A DNA stretch of 64,000 bases from Neisseriaceae bacterium. GTDB lineage: Bacteria > Pseudomonadota > Gammaproteobacteria > Burkholderiales > Chromobacteriaceae. Location of the stretch: the NCBI GenBank assembly GCA_027489245.1, contig JAIYAC010000016.1, positions 156,966 through 220,965 on the forward strand, written 5' to 3'. Every line of letters begins with the position of its first letter. Position 1 is the first letter of the stretch. Shown here in pieces: positions 57,895 through 64,000 of the stretch. Both the position numbers and the translations under genes were made by a program. Under the pieces are notes generated by a model that worked only from the letters and a program-made list of their open reading frames with translations, was not told the origin of the DNA and did not search any database.

Positions 57895-58706
57895 TCAGCT
57901 ATGGCGCAGCAGCGTCCACAACATTTCGCTGGCCATCACCACCATCAGTACGGCGAAGGCCTTTTTCAGTTTGGCCACCGGCAGCTTATGCGCAGCACGG
58001 GCACCCAGCGGGGCGCACAGCACGGTCATCAGCATCAGCGCCGCCATGGCCGGCAGGTAGATAAAGCCCAGGCTGCCCCACGGCAGGCCCGCCACACCCC
58101 AGCCACTGGACAGGTAGCCCAGCGCGCCGGATACCGCAATCGGCCAGCCCAGTGCGGCACTGGTGGCAATGGCGGTGTGTACCGGCACATTGCACCAGCT
58201 CATGAACGGTACGCTCATGGAGCCGCCGCCGATGCCCACCCAGCTGGAGATCATGCCGATCACGCCACCGGCGGCGCTCTGCCCGACAAAACCCGGCATG
58301 TTGCGGCTGGCGGGTGGCTTGGCCCCAAAAAACATTTGCGCGCCAATCACATAGGCGTACACCACAAAGAACCACTTTAGCCCGTTGCTGGGGATGTACC
58401 CGGCCAGCAGGCTACCGGCAAAGGTACCCAGCACCATGGCCGGGGCCATACCACGCACAATGGCCCAGCTCACCGCGCCCTTTTTATGGTGCTCGCGCAC
58501 GCTGGCCACGCTGGTAAACACCATCACCGCCAGCGAGGTGCCCACGGCCAGGTGTTGTACATAATTGCCGCCCAGCCCGGCGGCTTCCAGCACGCCGACC
58601 ACCACCGGCACAATCACCAGGCCGCCGCCCACACCGAGCAAGCCCGCCAGAAAACCGGCAATGGCACCAAAACCCAACAGTACGGCAAACATCGTTAAAG
58701 ACAGCA

Positions 58707-58707
<1 letters not shown>
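57895..58707 (-). CDS. TauE/SafE-family membrane permease
   Basis: A 270-residue inner-membrane protein with about eight spans. The two half-repeats each begin GFLAGLLGVGGGLVIVP and SSWVGIGGGSMSVP, the hallmark of the TauE/SafE sulfite/organosulfonate exporter family. Its ATG at 58707 overlaps the EVE gene stop (TGATG), so they are coupled. The substrate, possibly a sulfur anion, is inferred only from the family. Confidence 0.9.
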
Positions 58708-59165
<458 letters not shown>

Positions 59166-59191
59166 GGGGTGTCCTTTCGCGCGCGCTGCGC

Positions 59192-59785
59192 TCAGGCAAA
59201 GCGGTGCAGGCCGCTTTCGGTCAACAGGTAATCGAGACACACGTCCCACGGCTCGCGCGGCACGCGGGCCACGCGCTGGCAGTCGTACGCCACGCCCACC
59301 AGCAGCGGCTTGCCATAGCGCGGGTGACGGCGGCGAAAAGCCAGTGTGCTGTCGTAGAAACCGCCGCCCTGCCCCATGCGGTAGCCGTCGGCATCGATAC
59401 CCAGCAACGGCACGAACAGCACGTCCAGCCGCTCGGCGCGCAGCTGCGGGCCAGCGTACTCGGCAATGCCGTAGCGCGGGTGGGTATACCAAAGGTTGGC
59501 CGCACCCAGACGCGCAAACCACAGCCGGCGGCCACGCTGCGGAATGACCGGCAGGTAGAGCGCAGCGCCACGGGCACGGGCGGTGGCCATCAGCGGCGCC
59601 ATGTCCAGCTCGCTGCCAGCGGCAATATAGGCACCCAGGTGTTTGCCTCGGCGCAACAAACGCGTGGCATGGCGCGCAATGGCACGCGCAGCCTGCTGGC
59701 GGTAGGCACGTGGCAGGGCCATACGGGCGCGGCGCAGGGTTTTGCGCAGCAGAGCCTTGTCGCTGGGCGGGTCGGCGCGGGTCAT
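59192..59785 (-). CDS. fau: 5-formyltetrahydrofolate cyclo-ligase
   Basis: A 197-residue enzyme that returns 5-formyl-THF to the folate pool. The N-terminal LLRKTLRRARMALP and the C-terminal ATP-binding MGQGGGFYDSTLAF identify the family. ATG at 59785 is used; the longer frame runs into the 6S RNA. The order zapA-ssrS-fau is the standard one. Confidence 0.93.
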   Translation of the reverse strand: MTRADPPSDKALLRKTLRRARMALPRAYRQQAARAIARHATRLLRRGKHLGAYIAAGSELDMAPLMATARARGAALYLPVIPQRGRRLWFARLGAANLWYTHPRYGIAEYAGPQLRAERLDVLFVPLLGIDADGYRMGQGGGFYDSTLAFRRRHPRYGKPLLVGVAYDCQRVARVPREPWDVCLDYLLTESGLHRFA

Positions 59786-59816
59786 GGGGTGGCTAACAGG
59801 GGGAAGCAGGGGGAGT

Positions 59817-59995
59817 CCCCCGCGAGTGTCGATCCGGCAAAATTCGCTTGTACCCTGTTTCCAGGGTGGTCGCCCGCCCGTTGCTTCGGGCACATCCGGC
59901 TAAGGGACGCGGCACACCTGCAACCATGGCTAGCAACCGTAGCGAACGCATTGGTACAAAGGAATTTGGGAGCCTTCTCGAACACCGCAGGGGGT
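59817..59995 (-). ncRNA. ssrS: 6S RNA (ssrS)
   Basis: On the minus strand the ends CCCCCTGCGGTGTTCG and GACACTCGCGGGGG can pair as the terminal stem of a 6S RNA of about 179 nt. The central region would be the promoter-mimicking bulge. The position between zapA and fau matches most proteobacteria. 6S RNA binds RNA polymerase holoenzyme in stationary phase. Ends are placed by pairing, so they may be off by a few bases. Confidence 0.88.
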
Positions 59996-60011
59996 AGACG
60001 GATGTTCTGTA

Positions 60012-60329
60012 CTACGAGAGCAGGCCTTGCTGGCCGGCGCTTAGCGCCTGGTCTGCTGCCTCGCTCATACTGCGTATTTTACGCTGGATTGCGGCCATCT
60101 CCAAGCCACCATCGCCTACTTTCACTTTCAACAGATCGTGAGCAATGTTCAGCGCAGCCATAATGGCTACCTTATCAGTATCCATCACGCGGCCAGTGGC
60201 CTGAATACTATCGATTTTTTCGCCCAGCAAGCGTACGGCCTGCTCCAGCGTTTCGCGCTCTTCTGCCGGGGTGCCAATGGAAAAATGGCGGCCCAGCAAG
60301 GTGACATCCACCTGAACCACGTCGCTCAT
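60012..60329 (-). CDS. zapA: Cell division protein ZapA
   Basis: A 105-residue FtsZ-ring-associated protein: VDVTLLGRHFSIGTPAEERETLEQAV and DKVAIMAALNIAHDLL are the conserved N-terminal beta region and coiled-coil start. It overlaps the ZapB-like gene by 4 bp and is followed by 6S RNA. Confidence 0.95.
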   Translation of the reverse strand: MSDVVQVDVTLLGRHFSIGTPAEERETLEQAVRLLGEKIDSIQATGRVMDTDKVAIMAALNIAHDLLKVKVGDGGLEMAAIQRKIRSMSEAADQALSAGQQGLLS

Positions 60330-60529
60330 GCTTCTTCCTCCTTCGGCAAGCGGTCAATCAGCAGGGTAACGCGGTGACGCGTTTCTTCCAGATTGAACTT
60401 CATCTCGGCGTTTTCACGCATGGCTTCGGCCAGCGCCGAGGCAAAGCGGCTGTTTTGGGTTTCCAGCTCGTGAATGCGCGCAATCAGCGCAGCGACACGG
60501 CCTTCCAGATATTCGAGTTCGTGTTCCAT
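60326..60529 (-). CDS. ZapB-like small coiled-coil protein (TIGR02449 type)
   Basis: A 67-residue, mostly helical protein with heptad pattern from MEHELEYLEGRVAALIARIHELE onward, as in the small protein encoded before zapA in many proteobacteria. It probably acts at the division ring. ATG at 60529 has no good ribosome-binding site; TTG at 60547 is a possible alternative. Confidence 0.8.
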   Translation of the reverse strand: MEHELEYLEGRVAALIARIHELETQNSRFASALAEAMRENAEMKFNLEETRHRVTLLIDRLPKEEEA

Positions 60530-60550
60530 GGCGGCGAGAATAGCCAAGCG

Positions 60551-61423
60551 CTACGGGGGCGTCAAACCCAGCTTGCGCCTGGCATGGTCCAGAGTGGTAC
60601 AGAGTTGTTCGGCAGCCCCGGCCAGACGCGGGCCCGGGCGGCTTATCGTGTCCTGATCCAGGGTAAGTTGCAAGCCTTGCGCTACCGCGGGCAGCTGCGG
60701 CCAACGTTGCCAGCGGGCATGGTTGGCCGCATCAAACGCCAGCATCAGCTGTGGCCGCGCCAGCACCACCGCCTCGATACTGACCTGCGGCGCAGGCAGG
60801 GCGGCGTCGGCAAACACATTGTGGCCACCGCACAGGGTAATGAGCGAGCCCAGAAAGCTCTGTTTGCTCACGGTAAAAATGGGGGGGTCGCCTATTTGCA
60901 TAAACACCGACACCGGCGCGCTGCGGCGGTAGCGCTGCTGCAGGGTGGCGATGCGGCGTGCAAACGCCGTAGCCTGCGCCTCGGCTTGGGCGGCGTGGCC
61001 GGTAAGCTGGCCCAGGTCGCGCATCTCGCGCGGGATATCCGCCAGCTGCAGCGGCGCGCTGATGTACACCGGCAGGCCCATCTCGCGCAGCTTTTGCACG
61101 GTGCGCGGGTTGCCGCCGTCGCGCCAGGCCACGATCAGGTCCGGCTTTTGCTGCAGGATGGCTTCCAGGCTTAGCCCGCTATAGCCGCCGACGCGGGGCA
61201 GCTGGCGCGCGGCGGGCGGGTAATCGCTGTAATCCACCGCCGCCACCAGCTGGCGACCGGCGCCAATGGCGTACAGGCTTTCTACAGCGTGGGGCACCAG
61301 CGCCACCACACGGCGGGCGGGCGCGGGCAGCACCACGCTATTGCCCTGGGCATCGCGCACCGACACCGTAGCTAGCGCCGGGGCCGCCAGCAGCGCGGCG
61401 GCACACCACCGCAGCCGCCTCAC
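60551..61423 (-). CDS. btuF: BtuF-like periplasmic cobalamin-binding protein
   Basis: A 290-residue substrate-binding protein of the type III (helical backbone) class, with signal peptide MRRLRWCAAALLAAPALA. RRVVALVPHAVESLYAIGAG, VGGYSGLSLEAILQQKPDLIVAW and CGGHNVFADA are BtuF/HutB-like. The start is GTG at 61423 with AAGGG upstream, overlapping the cobP/cobU stop as GTGA. The BtuC/BtuD transporter partners are not in this window. Confidence 0.9.
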   Translation of the reverse strand: MRRLRWCAAALLAAPALATVSVRDAQGNSVVLPAPARRVVALVPHAVESLYAIGAGRQLVAAVDYSDYPPAARQLPRVGGYSGLSLEAILQQKPDLIVAWRDGGNPRTVQKLREMGLPVYISAPLQLADIPREMRDLGQLTGHAAQAEAQATAFARRIATLQQRYRRSAPVSVFMQIGDPPIFTVSKQSFLGSLITLCGGHNVFADAALPAPQVSIEAVVLARPQLMLAFDAANHARWQRWPQLPAVAQGLQLTLDQDTISRPGPRLAGAAEQLCTTLDHARRKLGLTPP

Positions 61424-61953
61424 GCGGCACCCTTCAAGACTAAAGGTTGGCCGCAGGCGACCAGGGTCACGCGCTGGCACACCTGGGCGATATCCTGGTT
61501 CAGACGGCCCAGCTCGTCGACAAAATGGCGGGTTTCCGCGCCCAGCGGCACCACGCCCCAGCCTACCTCGTTGCTCACCAGCACAATCTGCGCCGGCGGT
61601 GCGGCCAACACGGCCAGCAGGCTGCTGCGCTGCTGCTGCCAGGCTGCGGGATCAAACTGGCCGTGCTCGTCAAAAAAGCGCATCAGCCACATGCCCAGGC
61701 AGTCCACCAGCACCAGGCTGCCCGGCGCGGCGTGCTGTAGCGCCTCGCCCAGGTGGCGGCCAACCTCGGCCAGGCCCCAGTGCGCCGGGCGGCGTGCCTG
61801 GTGGTGGGCAATGCGCTCGGCAAAAGCCGCGTCGCTACGGCGCTCGGCAGTCGCCACGTAGCACACGGCACCAGTGTGTTGCAGCGCCAGGCTTTCGGCG
61901 TAGCGGCTTTTGCCACTGCGGGCGCCGCCGCTGATCAGGTGGGTACTTGTCAT
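61420..61953 (-). CDS. cobU: Adenosylcobinamide kinase / guanylyltransferase (CobP/CobU)
   Basis: A 177-residue bifunctional enzyme of cobalamin nucleotide-loop assembly. LISGGARSGKSRYAE is the P-loop, followed by VYVATAERR-like CYVATAERR and SNEVGWGVVP. ATG at 61953 begins at the P-loop strand. It lies between btuB and btuF, consistent with salvage of corrinoids. Confidence 0.93.
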   Translation of the reverse strand: MTSTHLISGGARSGKSRYAESLALQHTGAVCYVATAERRSDAAFAERIAHHQARRPAHWGLAEVGRHLGEALQHAAPGSLVLVDCLGMWLMRFFDEHGQFDPAAWQQQRSSLLAVLAAPPAQIVLVSNEVGWGVVPLGAETRHFVDELGRLNQDIAQVCQRVTLVACGQPLVLKGAA

Positions 61954-61971
61954 GCTGTGTCTGCTTTCCAT

Positions 61972-62001
61972 TAAAAACGGCCCGCCCGGCAAGGGCGAGC
62001 C
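61972..62001 (-). terminator. Intrinsic terminator between btuB and cobP/cobU
   Basis: On the minus strand GGCTCGCCC and GGGCGGGCC pair (one U-G) with a 5-base loop and are followed by GTTTTT. It probably sets the btuB to cobU expression ratio. Confidence 0.8.
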
Positions 62002-62024
62002 GCATGGCCTGATGATAACCAAGC

Positions 62025-63863
62025 TTACTGGGCGTAGCGTACGCCGACAAACCAGCCACGGCGCGGCTGATTGTAGTCTTTGACCGTTTCGTAGCGCTTG
62101 TCGCCCACGTTGGTCAGCTTGGTGTTCAGCGTCCACTGCTTGTCCAGCTGGTAGTCAGCCCCCAGGTTCACTACGCCGTAGCCTGGCAGGTACTGGTTTT
62201 TTCCTGCATCGACCACGCGCTTGCTGCTGGCACGCCATTCTGCACTGAGCAGGGTACGGTCTAGCTGCCAGCCCAGGGTCATACCACCAAAGCGTTTAGC
62301 ACGCGCTGCCAGTAGCCGGCCGGTTTTCACGTCGCGCGCGCGTTGCGAGGTCACGTTGGCCGCCAGACTGATCTCGCCGATTACCGTGCCGACTTCAACG
62401 CTCTCGCCCAGAATGCGGGCCCGGTCGAGGTTGACCTGCAAGCTGTCTGTGGCTGACTTGTTGGCAATCATATTGTCTATGCGGTGATCAAACGCCACCA
62501 TCTTGGCGTACTGCCCCGCCTGCTGCCATGTCAGGCCCAGCTCGCGCGTGCTGGCGGTTTCGGGCTGCAGATCCGGGTTGCCACGATAACTCGGTGCCAC
62601 ACCGGGCCAGTACAGCTGGTTAAAGGTCGGTGCCTTGATCGCGGTGCCGTAGGCGGCACGCCAGGACCACGCCGGGCTCAATACCATACCGTACGCCAGC
62701 TGGCCGGTGGTTTTGCCACCAAACTGGCTGTTATCGTCGAAACGGGTACTCCCCTGCAAACGATGGATACCAAACTCACCCTGATACGCGGCAAATACCG
62801 AGTCAACACGACGATAACGCTGGTTCATCTTGGCGCTGCCATGGACAAACTGCTCGACGTTGGCCGCACCCAGGGTCAGCTGGCCTGCCTGGCCCAGCTG
62901 CAAGTCGTTTTGCCACTGCCACTCGCGCAAACGCGTGTCGAAGGTACCGCTAGGGGTCAGGAAATTACTCTTGGTATAGGTCTGCGATTTATCTGTGCTG
63001 TAGTTAAAGCGCAGGGTGCTGTGCCAGGTGGTATTGATGCGGTTTTTCAGCTCGATGCTCTGGGCTGACATTTGCGAATGGCCTTCATCCGCCTGGGTAG
63101 CTGCAACGCCAGAGGAGGTGCTGTCATATTCACTGACGGCATCGGCATGGTAGGCGTTCAAGCCCACGGTATGCCCTGGCGCCAGCTCGTGCTGCAGGTT
63201 CGCGGTATAGGTGGTGTTTTCATAGCCATCACGATCCCTGTTGTAGGGCAGCGGGCGCGCAGAGAAACCGTCAGAATGATTGTGATCCACCGCCAGGCTG
63301 AATGCGGTACGGTCTACCTTGCCTGCCAGCCCCGCCCCGGCCACACGTTTGCCCTCGGCGCCGACACCGGCATGCAGGCGAAGCGCCGGGCTATCGGTAC
63401 CGCGCTTAGTAAAGATTTGGATCACGCCACCCATAGCGTCTGCGCCATACAAGCTGGAGGCCGGGCCACGCAGGATTTCCACGCGCTCGATCAGGGCAAG
63501 GGGAATGTGCTCCAGCGACGTGGTGCCCTTGGTGCCCGACACGATACGCACGCCGTCAATCAGCACCATGACATGATCTGCCCGGCTGCCACGCAGGCTC
63601 AGGCGCGCCTCGGTACCCTCGCCACCGTTACTGACCATATCGATGCCGGTTTGGCGGCTCAGCAGATCAGGCAGGTTCACACTGCCGGACTGGGCGATTT
63701 CTTCGCTGCCCAGCACGGTGATATCGGACAGCACTTTGGCCACCGGGGTGGCGGTACGGGTGGCGGTGACCACAACTTCATCGAGGGTAACAGGCGGGTT
63801 GGCCATGGCGGCCTGGGTACAAGCCAGCGCTACCAGCGCGGCCAGCGGTTTGCTTTTGAACAT
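62025..63863 (-). CDS. btuB: TonB-dependent vitamin B12 receptor BtuB
   Basis: A 612-residue outer-membrane receptor. The signal peptide ends near AAMA, the TonB box is LDEVVVTATR just after it, and the plug domain (about 40-150) includes RLSLRGSRADHVMVLIDGVR and the ERVEILRGPASSLYGADAMGG segment. The 22-strand barrel ends in the expected aromatic-type C-terminus. The start is ATG at 63863 with GGAG ten bases before it; the ribosome-binding site is inside a hairpin. The neighbouring cobU and btuF support a cobalamin role. Confidence 0.93.
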   Translation of the reverse strand: MFKSKPLAALVALACTQAAMANPPVTLDEVVVTATRTATPVAKVLSDITVLGSEEIAQSGSVNLPDLLSRQTGIDMVSNGGEGTEARLSLRGSRADHVMVLIDGVRIVSGTKGTTSLEHIPLALIERVEILRGPASSLYGADAMGGVIQIFTKRGTDSPALRLHAGVGAEGKRVAGAGLAGKVDRTAFSLAVDHNHSDGFSARPLPYNRDRDGYENTTYTANLQHELAPGHTVGLNAYHADAVSEYDSTSSGVAATQADEGHSQMSAQSIELKNRINTTWHSTLRFNYSTDKSQTYTKSNFLTPSGTFDTRLREWQWQNDLQLGQAGQLTLGAANVEQFVHGSAKMNQRYRRVDSVFAAYQGEFGIHRLQGSTRFDDNSQFGGKTTGQLAYGMVLSPAWSWRAAYGTAIKAPTFNQLYWPGVAPSYRGNPDLQPETASTRELGLTWQQAGQYAKMVAFDHRIDNMIANKSATDSLQVNLDRARILGESVEVGTVIGEISLAANVTSQRARDVKTGRLLAARAKRFGGMTLGWQLDRTLLSAEWRASSKRVVDAGKNQYLPGYGVVNLGADYQLDKQWTLNTKLTNVGDKRYETVKDYNQPRRGWFVGVRYAQ

Positions 63864-63870
63864 GTAGACA

Positions 63871-63896
63871 CACTCCGTAATGACAAAAAGGGAGTG
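63871..63896 (-). promoter_or_regulatory. Hairpin that hides the btuB ribosome-binding site
   Basis: On the minus strand CACTCC (63896-63891) pairs with GGAGTG (63876-63871), covering the GGAG that serves btuB. It looks like the expression platform of a translational riboswitch. Confidence 0.7.
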
Positions 63897-64000
63897 CGGA
63901 GAAATAAAAGGACACAAGCGCACTGCCGGCAGGCACCGGCAGCAGGCTGTCTGATCGCCTCCCCGCGATACTCCAGCAGGACGCGATTCCGCCGCGTCCA
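63897..64000 (-). promoter_or_regulatory. 3' part of a probable cobalamin riboswitch (cut by window edge)
   Basis: On the minus strand GATCAGACAGCCTGCTG (63956-63940) resembles the B12 box at the 3' end of cobalamin aptamers, and a strong hairpin follows (CTGCCGG/CCGGCAG). The rest of the aptamer would lie beyond 64000. The position directly before btuB supports it, but only part of the aptamer is visible. Confidence 0.6.

Overview
The window is about 64 kb of GC-rich chromosome (roughly 64% by eye), densely packed with core housekeeping genes. It has no phage, plasmid, CRISPR or complete insertion sequence. The gene set and its grouping point to a betaproteobacterium of the order Neisseriales outside Neisseria itself, such as a Chromobacterium/Vogesella-like genus. 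Pointers are an Entner-Doudoroff cluster under HexR, a lipoyl-domain-bearing dihydrolipoamide dehydrogenase, dusB-fis, and zapA-6S RNA-fau. The genus call is an inference. The classical Neisseria uptake word GCCGTCTGAA was not seen.

Layout. 1-4261: end of a response regulator and the dTDP-L-rhamnose operon rfbB-rfbD-rfbA-rfbC. 4262-13255: glucose catabolism, with edd-eda facing zwf-pgl-glk-hexR-pgi. The divergent edd/zwf promoter region holds two HexR-type operators. 13256-15034: a repeat-rich stretch and one AT-rich, probably acquired MFS transporter gene bracketed by two copies of a hairpin repeat. 15015-24342: a YgjP-like metalloprotein, a nucleosidase, a lone tolQ, tsaC, a solute-binding protein, purD, pagP, purH, fis, dusB and RNase P RNA. 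24457-33207: a large GGDEF-EAL protein and tamA-tamB. 33384-38663: small accessory genes including trxC, a TMEM175-type channel, a LysR regulator with a divergent target, and an alpha/beta-hydrolase remnant. 38706-44990: pyruvate dehydrogenase aceE-aceF-lpdA. 45370-53084: bepA, an ArsR regulator, DUF2804, GNAT, carbonic anhydrase, nadD-rsfS-rlmH, ycnI and a lytic transglycosylase. 53149-59165: holA, lptE, leuS, a TauE/SafE permease and an EVE protein. 59192-64000: fau, 6S RNA, zapA, a ZapB-like gene and the vitamin B12 genes btuF, cobP/cobU and btuB, under what looks like the 3' end of a cobalamin riboswitch.

The most unusual signal is not a gene. A 9-10 base word, TGCGGCCAAC (complement GTTGGCCGCA), recurs about 66 times by hand count of its 9-base core. 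Chance would give one or two. It lies on both strands, in genes and disproportionately between genes. In several places it forms inverted pairs, including two perfect 20-bp palindromes and one that is itself an intrinsic terminator. It is absent from the AT-rich MFS gene. This is how DNA uptake sequences behave in Neisseriaceae and Pasteurellaceae, but the word differs from the dialects I know. It is the best candidate here for an undescribed system.
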